From the NCBI RefSeq assembly GCF_023715685.1, contig NZ_JAMBOQ010000007.1, positions 76,410 through 140,409 of the forward strand: 64,000 nt of DNA. Direction: 5' to 3'. Source of the DNA: Priestia aryabhattai. GTDB taxonomy: Bacteria; Bacillota; Bacilli; Bacillales; Bacillaceae_H. Of the stretch, positions 1 to 10,917 are shown piece by piece. The notes below the pieces were generated by a model. That model had not been told where the DNA came from, did no database searches, and saw only the letters and a program-made list of their open reading frames with translations. The position numbers and the translations under genes were made by a program. Every line of letters starts with the position of its first letter. The first letter of the stretch is position 1.

Positions 1-1
1 C

Positions 2-526
2 GCAGGGATCGTAGGCATTTATTTATTTTCCTTTCAGTTAGGTTGGTTTCCATTTAGCGGTTCTGTTGAAGTAGGATTGAAAGAGGGCTCATGGGAATTT
101 ATTCAAAGTAGAATTCATCACGTTATATTACCTGCGCTGATTCTTGGCTTGATGTCGACCGCGCAGTACACCCAATTTTTGCGTAATGATATTATTGAAA
201 ACAGTCGCAAAGATTTTGTACGCACAGCTAGAGCGAAAGGGACAAAAGAATCTAAAATTTATAATGTTCATATCTTACGCAACTCAATGATTCCGCTTAT
301 TACGTTTTTAGGGTTTGATCTTGTGACAATCATTAGCGGTTCTATCATCACAGAGACGATCTTTACGTATCCAGGAATAGGAAAGTTGTTTGTTGACTCT
401 GTAGCAACTCGTGACTATTCAGTTATGATGTCGCTTACAATGCTGTTTTCAATTTTAACACTGGTTGGGAATCTGATTGCTGATTTGTTATACGGCGTAG
501 CAGATCCGCGTATTCGTTTGGATTAG
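2..526 (+). CDS. appB: Oligopeptide ABC transporter permease AppB (C-terminal part)
   Basis: Only the last 174 residues are present; the frame is open to the window edge, so the start lies upstream. The visible part is the C-terminal half of an OppB/DppB-type inner permease, with several hydrophobic spans and the cytoplasmic loop containing RTARAKG that docks the ATPase subunits. It ends DPRIRLD, typical of OppB proteins. Together with AppC it forms the membrane channel of an oligopeptide importer. appC follows after 11 bases with a good GGAGG site, so the two are cotranscribed. Naming as appB rather than another opp paralogue rests on position before appC-yjbA-trpS, the B. subtilis order. 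Confidence 0.9.
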   Translation, partial: AGIVGIYLFSFQLGWFPFSGSVEVGLKEGSWEFIQSRIHHVILPALILGLMSTAQYTQFLRNDIIENSRKDFVRTARAKGTKESKIYNVHILRNSMIPLITFLGFDLVTIISGSIITETIFTYPGIGKLFVDSVATRDYSVMMSLTMLFSILTLVGNLIADLLYGVADPRIRLD

Positions 527-537
527 GAGGAGAAAGT

Positions 538-1452
538 ATGGAAATTGTAACGAAAAAAGATGTACAGCCAGAAGTGAATATGAAAGCTCCTAAAAACCTT
601 TCTCCATGGGCGATTGCGCGAAAGAAGTTTGTTAAAAATAAATTAGCCATGATAAGTTTAGCTTTCATGATTGTGATTACGCTTCTTGCCATTTTTGCAC
701 CGCTGCTTACAAAAGCAGATATTACACGTATCGACTATATGGCGATGAATGCAGCGCCTTCTAGTGAGCATTGGTTTGGAACGGATACAAATGGGCGAGA
801 CGTATTTGCACGTACACTGTATGGGGGAAGAACTTCGTTACTGATTGGAGTTGCTTGTACAACACTCGTTATTTTAATCGGAACTCTTATTGGTTCGATT
901 GCGGGTTATTACGGAGGCAAAGTGGATCAATTCTTAATGCGTTTTACAGACTTTGTATTAAACTTTCCGCTAATTGTTTTCGTTGTAGTGTTAAATACAA
1001 TCCTAATTGGGAAGATCTCAGGCGTTTGGACGCTAATTCTAGTTGTTAGTTTCTTAAGCTGGGGAAGTACGGCACGGCTGGTTCGAAGCAAAGTCTTGGC
1101 TGAAAAAGAAAATGAATATGTGCTTTCAGCTGTTTCCATTGGGTGCAGCCCGTTTAAAATTATCTTTAAACATTTGCTGCCAAATGTGTTTTCAACGATT
1201 GTGGTTCAAGCCAGTTTGCAGATGGCCATTCTTATTGTATTTGAGTCAGCGATTAGCTTTATCGGCTTTGGCGTGCCGGCTGATACGCCGAGCTGGGGGA
1301 ATATGCTGACAGAAGCAAGGGAATCAGATGTGCTGCAGAATAAGCCTTGGATGTGGGTTCCGCCAGGTTTAGCTATTACATTTACGATCCTAGCTATCAA
1401 CTTCATTGGTGAAGGATTAAAAGATGCTTTGAATCCAAAATCTCTTCGTTAA
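538..1452 (+). CDS. appC: Oligopeptide ABC transporter permease AppC
   Basis: This 304-residue protein is an OppC-type permease. It has an N-terminal cytoplasmic tail, a first membrane span near residues 35-58, an extracytoplasmic stretch with HWFGTD, and a five-span transport domain ending EGLKDALNPKSLR. It pairs with AppB to import oligopeptides, powered by AppD/AppF, which would lie upstream of the window. The start ATG has a strong AGGAGG site seven bases upstream. It is the last gene of the operon, since a strong terminator follows directly. Family assignment is secure; the app name rests on synteny with B. subtilis. Confidence 0.92.
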   Translation: MEIVTKKDVQPEVNMKAPKNLSPWAIARKKFVKNKLAMISLAFMIVITLLAIFAPLLTKADITRIDYMAMNAAPSSEHWFGTDTNGRDVFARTLYGGRTSLLIGVACTTLVILIGTLIGSIAGYYGGKVDQFLMRFTDFVLNFPLIVFVVVLNTILIGKISGVWTLILVVSFLSWGSTARLVRSKVLAEKENEYVLSAVSIGCSPFKIIFKHLLPNVFSTIVVQASLQMAILIVFESAISFIGFGVPADTPSWGNMLTEARESDVLQNKPWMWVPPGLAITFTILAINFIGEGLKDALNPKSLR

Positions 1453-1484
1453 AAATCTATCACAAAAGTGTGATAGATTTTTTT
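1451..1484 (+). terminator. Terminator of the app operon
   Basis: A 10-bp perfect stem (ATCTATCACA / TGTGATAGAT) with an AAAG loop is followed by a T run, directly after the appC stop codon. A second hairpin follows at 1486-1510 without a T run. Confidence 0.9.
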
Positions 1485-1752
1485 AGGTTTGTCAGACCTC
1501 CTGACAAACCTATTATTATAGAAGAAACTCGGATTTTTTGTTGCTTATAGGGTTGGAAATAGTTCATGAAGCCTTTAACAATCATTAGCAACGCCGTTAT
1601 GTCTTAGCTTCGAAATAAGTGCATTTGAATAATAGCCAAGAACAAAGGCATTTTGTAATTAATTTTTAGAAAAATAACATCATTTGGAATAAAAATTCCT
1701 TTCTCTGCCTATACTGATGGATAACAAACAGATAGTAAGTGAGGGGTAAATT

Positions 1753-2502
1753 ATGCTATATCTTCATGATGTATGGGTTAATTGGTTTGAAGGCGAAGAA
1801 AACGGTTATAATGTGTGTCATTTCCATGAGTGGAGAAAAGACGATTGTGTAGAACTGCTCGATCAAGCACCATTATTAAAAGTAAATCCGCTTTTATTTC
1901 ATTACATTGAAAATGATCTTTCCGAGCTACCTCAACAACTACTACAAGATGTCTATCAGAAAGCATACATTCGGAAAAATCATGAACGCACACAGGTTGA
2001 ATATTGTTTTATCGTTACAGATGGAACGAATATTTTAGCAATTGACACGATGGGGTATCATATTCCGATTCGAAAAAGCCGCTTAATTCCAAGACAAGAA
2101 CAGTTAGTCTATGAGATGATTGCGGACCAAGAAGAGCTAGAATATAAGTTCAGTGAAGACGAGCTAAATAAAAAAGAGCATCATATTCTTTCGCCGTCTC
2201 CTGAAACGATGAGAGGACTAACACGTAAAGAACGTCAGCTAAAACAGCTGTTATTTATGGCACTTGATCAGCTACATACAACAAAAAATACAGCTCAAAT
2301 CCGCTACTGGTACACAGAGTGGAATCCAACGAAATATGAAGACATTCAAGAGATGTCGTTTCAAGACGTATGGAATCAGCTATACGATGAAACGAAGTCA
2401 GGGTGGTCACCAAAACATAAATTATTATGCGAGCGCTTAGTAAAAGGACAACCTTTCTTTGAAAAACTTTGGGAAATTGAACAAGAGCCAAAAGTTAATT
2501 AA
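1753..2502 (+). CDS. yjbA: YjbA family protein (UPF0736), function unknown
   Basis: This 249-residue soluble protein has no signal peptide or membrane span. It matches the YjbA/UPF0736 family of Bacillaceae, conserved in this exact position between app and trpS; no biochemical role is known to me. The N-terminus is rich in tryptophan and acidic residues, and the middle region carries basic stretches around residues 140-170. ATG is preceded by GAGGGG at proper spacing. It is convergent with trpS and shares a bidirectional terminator with it. The 240 bases upstream are AT-rich and contain the small dyad GGAAT-AAAA-ATTCC but no further gene. Confidence 0.85.
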   Translation: MLYLHDVWVNWFEGEENGYNVCHFHEWRKDDCVELLDQAPLLKVNPLLFHYIENDLSELPQQLLQDVYQKAYIRKNHERTQVEYCFIVTDGTNILAIDTMGYHIPIRKSRLIPRQEQLVYEMIADQEELEYKFSEDELNKKEHHILSPSPETMRGLTRKERQLKQLLFMALDQLHTTKNTAQIRYWYTEWNPTKYEDIQEMSFQDVWNQLYDETKSGWSPKHKLLCERLVKGQPFFEKLWEIEQEPKVN

Positions 2503-2530
2503 AAAAAACGACTGCATAGCAGTCGTTTTT

Positions 2531-2532
<2 letters not shown>
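2501..2532. terminator. Bidirectional terminator between yjbA and trpS
   Basis: AAAACGACTGC-ATA-GCAGTCGTTTT forms a stem flanked by A and T runs on both sides, so it can serve yjbA on the plus strand and trpS on the minus strand. It overlaps the trpS stop codon. Confidence 0.9.
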
Positions 2533-3529
<997 letters not shown>

Positions 3530-3568
3530 TCATCTGCACATATATGATGCTAGTTTAAGGATACAACA

Positions 3569-3772
3569 TAAAAAGGCCCATTCGCTCCTAGCATAAGCTA
3601 GGGGCGAATGGACCGCGTTGCCACCCTAATTAGCACACATTATTGTGAACTATCTTTATTCATGTAACGTTGAGGTCAACGTTCAAGCTTTGCACTTGAA
3701 AGCTCCAAAGTCCATTCTGCAGGTTTCAATGTTTGTTCTCACCAGCCACAAACTCTCTAAAAATGAAAATTC
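3569..3772 (-). promoter_or_regulatory. T-box leader (tRNA-Trp sensing) of trpS
   Basis: On the minus strand the leader contains the conserved T-box antiterminator segment AGGGTGGCAACGCGG (about 3612-3626). A long terminator hairpin follows (about 3569-3612), with arms CATTCGC.CCTAGC and GCTAGGAGCGAATG and then a T run. Stem I begins with AGAGAG and has a specifier region GAATGGAC, giving a TGG (Trp) codon at 3712-3714. Known mechanism: uncharged tRNA-Trp pairs with the specifier and the T-box bulge and stabilises the antiterminator. Specifier, antiterminator and terminator are all visible; the exact 5' end is an estimate. Confidence 0.95.
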
Positions 3773-3959
3773 TGCATACTACTCTTTTTCACAGCTTTAA
3801 TTATATAGTTATTCGTTATTATAACGCGAAAAAGCAGGAATTTAAACATCTTATCGCTAAAAAGTTTTATAAGACAATTTACTGGAATTTTTCAGCGACA
3901 AAAAAAGACAAGAATCTTTTAATTAAAGCATTTCTTGATGAAAATTTGGTGTAGGATTT

Positions 3960-4466
3960 GGTAAAAATCTTTTATTTAGTATTTCTAATGACTTTGTAAT
4001 ACTATTGTAATACCTATACTACAAAAAAGATTTTAGACGTCTGACAAGTGGGCACAATCCTTATAAGATAAGGTTTTTTCCCTCATGATAAAAAAATACC
4101 ATTAAATAATAGTATTGCAATAAATTTTTAAAATATTTATAATAGGCGTAACAAACATATTTTTTACAAAGGTATTACAATTTCTTGATTTTTCAGAAAA
4201 CACAAAATAGAAAATGTTTTGTTTCAATTAGCGAATTTTGTAATGAATGAGTCTTCTACATATTAAGCGCATACATTGGATTTACAGCATGTAAACAATT
4301 GATGAGAGTTTCATAGGGTAGAAGAATAATTTTGCAGTGAGTTCTTTAATACTCTACCATACGAAAAAATAACTGATTATTTTGTATTGAAAGAGGATTA
4401 AGAAATTAGTGAATATCAAAAAATATGGTTGCCACACAAACAAAATTTAATAGGGGGTAACATGCA
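3960..4466. other. Long AT-rich intergenic region upstream of oppA
   Basis: About 500 bases separate the trpS promoter area from oppA. No gene is seen. The stretch repeats short motifs such as GTAATAC and TATTACAA (near 3998-4013 and 4170-4182) and holds one CodY-box-like sequence. It must contain the opp promoter, which I cannot place with confidence. Confidence 0.6.
4188..4202 (+). promoter_or_regulatory. CodY-box-like sequence upstream of oppA
   Basis: ATTTTTCAGAAAACA matches 12 of 15 positions of the CodY motif AATTTTCWGAAAATT. CodY represses peptide transport genes in many low-GC Gram-positives when branched-chain amino acids and GTP are plentiful, so the site is plausible. In this AT-rich sequence chance matches are also likely. 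Confidence 0.4.
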
Positions 4467-6098
4467 ATGAAGAAAAGGTTGTCGATTCTTTTCAGTTTGC
4501 TGCTTGTAATGAGCTTGTTTTTAGCTGCATGTGGATTTAACAAAGAATCTGGTGGCAGTAGTAGCGGAGGCGATGATAGCGGAAAAGCTAAAAGCCAAGA
4601 TCTGCGTGTGAATATCAAAACAGAACCGTTTTCTCTAAACCCAGGTTTAGCAAATGATAGTGTATCTGGTGCGGTTTTAAGACAAACTTTTGAAGGGTTA
4701 ACTCGTCTAGGTAAAGATGGTAAGCCTGAAGAAGCAATGGCGAAAAAGATTGATGTAAGTGATGATGGATTAGTTTACACATTTAAATTAAGAGATGCTA
4801 AGTGGTCAAATGGTGACCCTGTAATAGCAAAAGACTTTGAATACGCTTGGAAATGGGCTTTAGATGCTAAAAATGAATCACAATATGCTGAACAGCTTTA
4901 TTACATCAAAGGTGGAGAAGCTGCTAATAAAGGTACAGGAAGTATGGATGATGTTGGTATTAAAGTAGTAGATGATAAAACTTTACAAGTAACTTTAGAA
5001 CATCCGACAACTTACTTTTTAGAGTTAACAGCTTTCTATACGTACTATCCGGTTGATAGTAAAGTTGTAGAAAAAAATCCTAAATGGTATACAAATGCTG
5101 GAGATAATTATGTAACAAATGGTCCTTTTAAAATGACTCAGTGGAAGCATAACGACAAAATTGTTTTAAAACCTAGCGAGAATTATTGGGACAAAGATGC
5201 CGTAAAATTAAAAAATATTGAAATGTATATGATTAACGATAATGCTACTGAGCTTTCTATGTTTGAAAAAGGTGAACTAGATTGGGCTGGTAACCCTGCG
5301 GGACAACTTCCTCAGGATGCAATTCCACAACTAAAAGATAAAGGAAATCTTCATGTTAACGTAAAAACAGGAACATATATGTACAAGTTTAACACTGAAG
5401 ATAAAGCGTTAAGTAATGCTAACGTTCGAAAAGCTTTAGCTTATGCAATTAACCGTAAAGCAATTGTAGAAAATGTAACTAAAGCTGAACAAGTTCCAGC
5501 AACTGCTATGGTGCCTGCACAAGCATATGGTGAGAAGAAAAATAACTTATTTAAAGATAATGATGTAAAAAAAGCGAAAGAACTTTTAAACAAAGGTTTG
5601 AAAGAAATGGGATTGTCTAAACTTCCTCCAATTAAAATTTCTTATAACACAGACGAAGGGCATCAAAAAGTAGCACAAGCCGTTCAAGATATGTGGAAGA
5701 AAAATCTAGGTGTAGACGTCCAACTTAATAACCAAGAGTGGAACGTTTATATTGATGAATTAAATAAAGGAAATTTCCAAATTGGCCGTATGGGTTGGAT
5801 AGCAGATTTTAATGATCCGATTACATTCTTAGAAATGTTCGAAGATAAAAACGGTGGAAATAATAACACATTCTGGGAAAATCCTAAATATCAACAGTTA
5901 CTTGATCAATCTCGTAAAGAGCAGGATCCTAAAAAGCGTTATGATATCTTAAAGCAAGCAGAGAAAATCCTTATGACTGACATGCCTGCAGCACCAATTT
6001 ACTATTATACAGATGCTTGGGTGCAGGATGAAGACTTGAAAGATGTAGTTTTGTCTTCAACTGGAGATATTCAGTTTAAATGGGCTCACTTTAAGTGA
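4467..6098 (+). CDS. oppA: Oligopeptide-binding lipoprotein OppA
   Basis: This 543-residue protein is the extracellular substrate-binding component of the Opp importer (SBP family 5). It begins with a lipoprotein signal peptide and lipobox LAAC, so mature protein is lipid-anchored at Cys22, followed by a Ser/Gly-rich linker. The remainder is the two-lobe peptide-binding fold with KLRDAKWSNGDP near residue 110. In B. subtilis Opp takes up nutrient peptides and the signalling peptides of competence and sporulation. ATG follows a GGGGG site. A hairpin after the stop probably lets oppA accumulate above the downstream genes. Confidence 0.97.
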   Translation: MKKRLSILFSLLLVMSLFLAACGFNKESGGSSSGGDDSGKAKSQDLRVNIKTEPFSLNPGLANDSVSGAVLRQTFEGLTRLGKDGKPEEAMAKKIDVSDDGLVYTFKLRDAKWSNGDPVIAKDFEYAWKWALDAKNESQYAEQLYYIKGGEAANKGTGSMDDVGIKVVDDKTLQVTLEHPTTYFLELTAFYTYYPVDSKVVEKNPKWYTNAGDNYVTNGPFKMTQWKHNDKIVLKPSENYWDKDAVKLKNIEMYMINDNATELSMFEKGELDWAGNPAGQLPQDAIPQLKDKGNLHVNVKTGTYMYKFNTEDKALSNANVRKALAYAINRKAIVENVTKAEQVPATAMVPAQAYGEKKNNLFKDNDVKKAKELLNKGLKEMGLSKLPPIKISYNTDEGHQKVAQAVQDMWKKNLGVDVQLNNQEWNVYIDELNKGNFQIGRMGWIADFNDPITFLEMFEDKNGGNNNTFWENPKYQQLLDQSRKEQDPKKRYDILKQAEKILMTDMPAAPIYYYTDAWVQDEDLKDVVLSSTGDIQFKWAHFK

Positions 6099-6118
6099 AA
6101 ATAACAAGCTTTTAAGAG

Positions 6119-6150
6119 AAAGTATATGGGAGAAATCCCATATACTTTTC
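6119..6150 (+). terminator. Intercistronic hairpin between oppA and oppB
   Basis: A 12-bp perfect stem (AAGTATATGGGA / TCCCATATACTT) is closed by a GAAA tetraloop and followed only by TTCTGC. The weak T run suggests a partial terminator or 3' stabiliser, which would raise oppA mRNA relative to oppBCDF. Confidence 0.75.
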
Positions 6151-6193
6151 TGCTTGAATAAGTAGTGAATGTTAAATTATGGAGGTGTATATG

Positions 6194-7129
6194 ATGGTCA
6201 AATATATAGGGAAAAGAGTAATCTATATGTTACTATCATTATTTTTAATTGTCTCAGCTACGTTTCTCTTGATGAGAGCCGCACCAGGAGGGCCATTTTC
6301 CGGAGAGAAAAAGCTTCCACCAGAGATTATTGCAAATTTAAATAAATTTTATGGTTTAGATCAACCCTGGTATATCCAATATGTAGATTATTTGAAATCT
6401 GTAAGTACTTGGGATTTTGGGCCTTCTTTTAAATATAAAGGTCAAACAGTTAACGATTTAATAAGCAGTGGATTTCCGGTTTCATTTATGCTAGGAATGG
6501 AAGCTATTTTAATAGCCCTAGCAATTGGGGTTGTTCTTGGTGTCTTCTCAGCCATGAAGCACAATAAATGGCAAGATTATGCTGCGATGGTTATTGCCGT
6601 TCTAGGCATTTCTGTACCAAGCTTTATTATGGCAACTCTTCTTCAATACACATTAGCAATGAAGTTAGACCTGTTTCCAGTAGCACGTTGGGAATCGTGG
6701 GCTCACACTGTTTTACCCGCATTAGCATTGGCTGCTACGCCTATGGCCTTTATTGCACGACTTACTCGTTCGAGTATGCTTGAAGTATTGAGCAATGACT
6801 ATATGCGAACTGCTAAAGCAAAAGGGTTAAGTCGAGGGGCTATCATAATAAGACATGCAGTAAGAAATGCTATGTTACCGGTAGTTTCTTATTTAGGACC
6901 TTTAACTGCAGGGATTTTAACGGGTAGCTTTATTATTGAAAAGATTTTCGGAATTCCTGGATTGGGATTACATTTCGTTACTAGTATTACAAACCGGGAC
7001 TACACAGTGATTATGGGAGTTACAGTATTTTATAGCATTCTGCTTCTAGCTTCAGTATTACTTGTAGATATTCTGTATGGTCTGATTGATCCACGCATTA
7101 AGTTAAGTGGTGGAAAGAAAGGGGCTTAA
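6194..7129 (+). CDS. oppB: Oligopeptide ABC transporter permease OppB
   Basis: This 311-residue inner-membrane permease has six predicted spans, the PGGPFSGEK segment near the N-terminus typical of OppB, and the EAA-type loop around RTAKAKGLS that contacts the ATPases. The terminal [13 protein letters not shown] closely resembles B. subtilis OppB. Two adjacent ATG codons follow GGAGGTG; I use the second (eight-base spacing), giving MVKYIGKR as in the family. It forms the channel with OppC and lies seven bases before it. Confidence 0.95.
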   Translation: MVKYIGKRVIYMLLSLFLIVSATFLLMRAAPGGPFSGEKKLPPEIIANLNKFYGLDQPWYIQYVDYLKSVSTWDFGPSFKYKGQTVNDLISSGFPVSFMLGMEAILIALAIGVVLGVFSAMKHNKWQDYAAMVIAVLGISVPSFIMATLLQYTLAMKLDLFPVARWESWAHTVLPALALAATPMAFIARLTRSSMLEVLSNDYMRTAKAKGLSRGAIIIRHAVRNAMLPVVSYLGPLTAGILTGSFIIEKIFGIPGLGLHFVTSITNRDYTVIMGVTVFYSILLLASVLLVDILYGLIDPRIKLSGGKKGA

Positions 7130-7136
7130 TTAAATT

Positions 7137-8054
7137 ATGCAACAGATTCCTAAAGACATGTTTGAACCAGCATCCGTAAATTTAAGTGAAGCAGAAAAGA
7201 TTTCTAGACCAAGTTTATCTTTTTGGAAAGATGTAGGTTTGAGATTCAGAGAAAATAAATTGGCCATGTTTGGAGTGATCCTCCTAATACTAATTGTCTT
7301 TATGGCTATATTTGGACCCATGATGACCAAATATGATTATGCAACTAACGACTTAGTTAATGCTAACAAACCACCTTCATCAGAGCATTGGTTTGGAACA
7401 GATGATTTAGGTAGAGATGTATTTACAAGAACATGGGAAGGAGCTCGTATTTCTCTATTCATTGGTTTATCTGCAGCATTAATCGATTTATTTATCGGTG
7501 TAGTATGGGGCAGCATCTCCGGTTACCGCGGTGGACGGACAGACGAAGTAATGATGCGATTTGCCGATATCCTATACGGGGTTCCATACTTATTGCTTGT
7601 TATTCTATTAATGGTTGTATTTGATCAAGGTTTAGGAACTATGATTATAGCCATGACTCTAACTGGATGGATTAATATGGCTCGTATTGTTCGCGGTCAA
7701 GTAATGCAGTTAAAAAATCAAGAATATGTAATGGCTTCACAAACATTAGGCGCAAATACTAACAGAATTTTATTCAAGCATTTAATTCCTAACTCTATGG
7801 GTCAAATTTTAGTTACAATGACTTTAACCATTCCTTCAGCAATCTTTACAGAAGCATTTTTAAGTTACTTGGGACTAGGCGTTCCGGCACCGCTTGCAAG
7901 CTGGGGAACAATGGCTTCCGATGCTTTACCAGCTTTAGAGTACTATCCATGGAGGTTATTCTTCCCGGCTACGTTTATTTGCTTGACTATACTAGCATTT
8001 AATGTAGTAGGTGATGGGTTACGAGACGCGTTAGATCCAAAATTACGTAAGTAA
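7137..8054 (+). CDS. oppC: Oligopeptide ABC transporter permease OppC
   Basis: This 305-residue partner of OppB has a cytoplasmic N-terminal tail, a first span near residues 40-62, the HWFGTDDLGRDVF extracytoplasmic motif and a C-terminal transport domain ending DGLRDALDPKLRK. The N-terminus MQQIPKDMFEPA is nearly that of B. subtilis OppC. It sits in the opp operon, seven bases after oppB and 14 before oppD. It is paralogous to AppC earlier in the window but clearly distinct in sequence. Confidence 0.95.
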   Translation: MQQIPKDMFEPASVNLSEAEKISRPSLSFWKDVGLRFRENKLAMFGVILLILIVFMAIFGPMMTKYDYATNDLVNANKPPSSEHWFGTDDLGRDVFTRTWEGARISLFIGLSAALIDLFIGVVWGSISGYRGGRTDEVMMRFADILYGVPYLLLVILLMVVFDQGLGTMIIAMTLTGWINMARIVRGQVMQLKNQEYVMASQTLGANTNRILFKHLIPNSMGQILVTMTLTIPSAIFTEAFLSYLGLGVPAPLASWGTMASDALPALEYYPWRLFFPATFICLTILAFNVVGDGLRDALDPKLRK

Positions 8055-8068
8055 GGAAGTGAACTTAT

Positions 8069-9139
8069 ATGTCACGTTTATTAGAAGTAAAAAATTTAGC
8101 TGTATCATTTAAAACATATGGCGGTGAAGTACAAGCCATTCGCGGCGTTAACTTCCACTTAAATAAAGGTGAAACACTAGCCATTGTTGGTGAATCAGGA
8201 TCTGGTAAAAGTGTAACTTCACAAACGATCATGCGCCTTATTCCGATGCCTCCTGGCCAAATTAAAAGCGGTGAAATGCTGTTTGACGGTATTGATTTAG
8301 CTAAGAAAACGGATAAAGAAATGGAAGCCATTCGCGGTAAAGATATCGGTATGATCTTCCAAGATCCGATGACTTCTTTAAATCCGACGATGAAAGTTGG
8401 GGCTCAAATTGGTGAAGTTGTAATCAAGCATTCCAAAGTATCTAAAGCAGAAGCGAAAAAACGTGCAGTGGAGTTATTAACGCTTGTAGGTATTCCTTTT
8501 CCAGAACAGCGTATGAATCAATATCCGCATGAATTCAGCGGCGGGATGAGACAGCGTGTTGTCATTGCGATGGCTCTTGCTTCTAATCCGAAGCTATTGA
8601 TCGCTGATGAACCAACAACGGCGCTTGATGTAACAATTCAAGCTCAAATTTTAGAGTTGATGAAAGACATTCAGAAAAAAACGGATACATCTATTATCTT
8701 TATTACCCATGATCTTGGTGTAGTAGCGAATGTAGCAGATCGAGTAGCCGTTATGTACGCTGGTCAAATTGTTGAAATGGGCGCAGTGGATGAAGTGTTT
8801 TACGATCCAAAACATCCGTATACGTGGGGACTACTAGCTTCTATGCCAAGCTTAGATAATGAGGCAGAAGAAGAGCTGGCTGCTATTCCTGGAACGCCGC
8901 CAGATTTAACTAATCCTCCAAAGGGAGATGCATTTGCAGCGCGAAATCCATACGCAATGAAAATTGATTTTGAGCAAGAACCTCCAATGTTCAAAATATC
9001 TGATACGCACTATGCGAAAACATGGCTGTTACATCCCGATGCACCAAAAGTAGAGCCGCCTGCTTCAGTTCAGCGTCGCATGCGTAAGGTTGATAATGTA
9101 TACAGTACACCTATACTCGTAGCGAAGGATGGTGAATAA
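8069..9139 (+). CDS. oppD: Oligopeptide ABC transporter ATP-binding protein OppD
   Basis: This 356-residue ATPase energises peptide import. It shows Walker A GESGSGKS (about residues 40-47), the signature FSGGMRQR, Walker [13 protein letters not shown] and the switch histidine in FITHDLG. The C-terminal extension carries the oligopeptide/dipeptide transporter domain, including [11 protein letters not shown] is preceded by AAGGAAGTG. The stop codon lies one base before the oppF ATG, consistent with translational coupling. Confidence 0.96.
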   Translation: MSRLLEVKNLAVSFKTYGGEVQAIRGVNFHLNKGETLAIVGESGSGKSVTSQTIMRLIPMPPGQIKSGEMLFDGIDLAKKTDKEMEAIRGKDIGMIFQDPMTSLNPTMKVGAQIGEVVIKHSKVSKAEAKKRAVELLTLVGIPFPEQRMNQYPHEFSGGMRQRVVIAMALASNPKLLIADEPTTALDVTIQAQILELMKDIQKKTDTSIIFITHDLGVVANVADRVAVMYAGQIVEMGAVDEVFYDPKHPYTWGLLASMPSLDNEAEEELAAIPGTPPDLTNPPKGDAFAARNPYAMKIDFEQEPPMFKISDTHYAKTWLLHPDAPKVEPPASVQRRMRKVDNVYSTPILVAKDGE

Positions 9140-9140
9140 C

Positions 9141-10058
9141 ATGACAGATAAATTATTAGAGATTAAAGGCCTAAAGCAACATTTTTTCACAAGCAAAGGA
9201 ACAATTAAAGCAGTTGATGGTCTGACGTTTGACATCTTCCGCGGAGAGACATTAGGGCTTGTAGGTGAATCCGGTTGCGGAAAGTCAACGACAGGCAGAA
9301 CGATTATTCGTTTATACAACGCTACTAGCGGTGAGGTACTATTTAATGGCGAAAATGTACATGGTCGCAAATCTCGCTCAGAGCTTAAAAAATTCAATCG
9401 TAAAATGCAAATGATTTTCCAAGATCCATATGCGTCGCTTAACCCTCGTATGACCGTAGCAGATATCATAGCAGAAGGCATTGACATTCACTGTTTAGCT
9501 AAGACGAGAAAGGAGCGTATGGCAAAGGTTCATGAGCTTCTTGAAACAGTAGGTCTTAACAAAGAACATGCAAATCGCTATCCACATGAGTTTAGTGGTG
9601 GCCAGCGTCAGCGTATCGGTATCGCAAGAGCACTGGCAGTAGAACCTGATTTTATCATCGCAGATGAACCAATCTCAGCTTTGGACGTATCTATACAAGC
9701 TCAAGTTGTTAACTTAATGAAGAAGTTACAGCGTGAACGTGGACTAACATATTTATTTATCGCCCATGATTTATCAATGGTGAAATACATCAGTGACCGC
9801 ATCGGCGTTATGTATAGAGGGAAGATTGTAGAGCTTGCACCAAGTGATGAACTTTATCGAAACCCTGTTCATCCATATACAAAAGCGTTGCTTTCAGCTA
9901 TTCCGCTTCCCGATCCTGACAGTGAAAAAACGCGTCAGCGCAAAATTTATGATCCAAGTATCCATAATTATAATGGTGAAGAACCGGAGCTTAGAGAAGT
10001 ATCTCCAGGTCACTACGTGTCTTGTTCTCAAGCAGAGTTTGCCACATATACAACATAA
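9141..10058 (+). CDS. oppF: Oligopeptide ABC transporter ATP-binding protein OppF
   Basis: This 305-residue second ATPase forms a heterodimer with OppD. Walker A GESGCGKS, signature FSGGQRQR and Walker [13 protein letters not shown] are intact, and the C-terminus has the peptide-transporter tail. I use the ATG at 9141, giving [15 protein letters not shown] as in B. subtilis OppF; an upstream in-frame ATG at 9129 lies inside oppD and has no ribosome site. It is the last gene of the operon, with a terminator following immediately. Confidence 0.96.
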   Translation: MTDKLLEIKGLKQHFFTSKGTIKAVDGLTFDIFRGETLGLVGESGCGKSTTGRTIIRLYNATSGEVLFNGENVHGRKSRSELKKFNRKMQMIFQDPYASLNPRMTVADIIAEGIDIHCLAKTRKERMAKVHELLETVGLNKEHANRYPHEFSGGQRQRIGIARALAVEPDFIIADEPISALDVSIQAQVVNLMKKLQRERGLTYLFIAHDLSMVKYISDRIGVMYRGKIVELAPSDELYRNPVHPYTKALLSAIPLPDPDSEKTRQRKIYDPSIHNYNGEEPELREVSPGHYVSCSQAEFATYTT

Positions 10059-10059
10059 C

Positions 10060-10091
10060 AAAAACGATCTCACAACGAGGTCGTTTTTTAT
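10060..10091 (+). terminator. Terminator of the opp operon
   Basis: AACGATCTC-ACAAC-GAGGTCGTT forms a nine-bp stem (one G-T pair) followed by a T run just after the oppF stop. Confidence 0.88.
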
Positions 10092-10309
10092 TTGGTTATC
10101 AAAGAACACTAAGCTTCAAGTTGCAAAAAAATATGTAAGAACAAGTAACATTAGCGCTTTACAGGTATTATACAGTAAAGGGTTAAAAAATACTATTGAA
10201 AATTTTCAGAATTTTATATTTAAGACAAATTATCTAGGTGTAAACCTTATAACTAAAGGAATATAAGTGATTAATAATGTTTTTAATTGAATAATCATTC
10301 AAAAAAGTT

Positions 10310-10345
10310 ATAAAAGAAGGTAGACAAATGTCTACCTCCTTTTAT
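10310..10345 (-). terminator. Terminator of yjbC
   Basis: A long stem with GGTAGAC-AAAT-GTCTACC at its core and AT-rich outer pairs overlaps the yjbC stop codon. On the minus strand a T-rich tract follows. Confidence 0.8.
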
Positions 10346-10917
10346 AAATCTGCTAAGATATCGCCGTCTTTACGATTTTTGTCAATTTTTAATACTTGAT
10401 CTGCCGGCTGATAAGACGCACCGTATATTTCTTTGTCTTTGTACGTATGAATTAACTCGTACGTTTTTTTCATTTTATTTAAAATGCTTTCCTCTGTTTC
10501 AGAGGTAGGAGACCAATATAGAATTTCCATCTGGTTAATTTCATTTGTAGCTAATGACCGGCGGTTATAGCCGATTGTTTGAGCATGCTTAAAGTCTGCA
10601 CGTTTATAAAAATGCAGTCGTTTTGCTGAGTCTGAATCTTTATAGTCCACAGGCTCTACTTCCAAGATAATTGGTTTGTTATGCTGTTTTAACTCATCAA
10701 TTAATTTACCGCCAAGCCCTTGACCGCGAGCGTCTTTTGAAACAAAGAGGTAATCAATAAAGATAAATTGTTCTGTTTCCACGTACATTAATACGTGATG
10801 AGGACCTTCATTTTTATGATAAATATCGCTGCGTTCTTGTAAAAGCGTTTCGATATGCTTCTTTGATTTCATTTCTTCAATGGGAAAATATTGACTTAGT
10901 TTTTCATACCAATTCAT
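10342..10917 (-). CDS. yjbC: GNAT-family acetyltransferase YjbC
   Basis: This 191-residue protein has a GNAT fold, with the acetyl-CoA-binding segment DARGQGLGGKLIDEL near residues 82-95. Substrate is unknown. It matches YjbC of B. subtilis, where yjbC is cotranscribed with spx and linked to salt and stress survival. Here it lies on the opposite strand and is separated from spx by two permease genes, so that coupling is lost. The start has AGGAGG upstream on the minus strand. Family call is solid; the function beyond acetyl transfer is not known. Confidence 0.88.
   Translation of the reverse strand: MNWYEKLSQYFPIEEMKSKKHIETLLQERSDIYHKNEGPHHVLMYVETEQFIFIDYLFVSKDARGQGLGGKLIDELKQHNKPIILEVEPVDYKDSDSAKRLHFYKRADFKHAQTIGYNRRSLATNEINQMEILYWSPTSETEESILNKMKKTYELIHTYKDKEIYGASYQPADQVLKIDKNRKDGDILADL

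Noticed and set aside
3733..3954. 73-residue plus-strand ORF
   Set aside because: It runs antisense to the trpS T-box leader and promoter, has no ribosome site, and its composition is that of AT-rich non-coding DNA.
9835..10266. 143-residue plus-strand ORF
   Set aside because: It overlaps the 3' end of oppF in another frame and passes through the opp terminator; no ribosome site.
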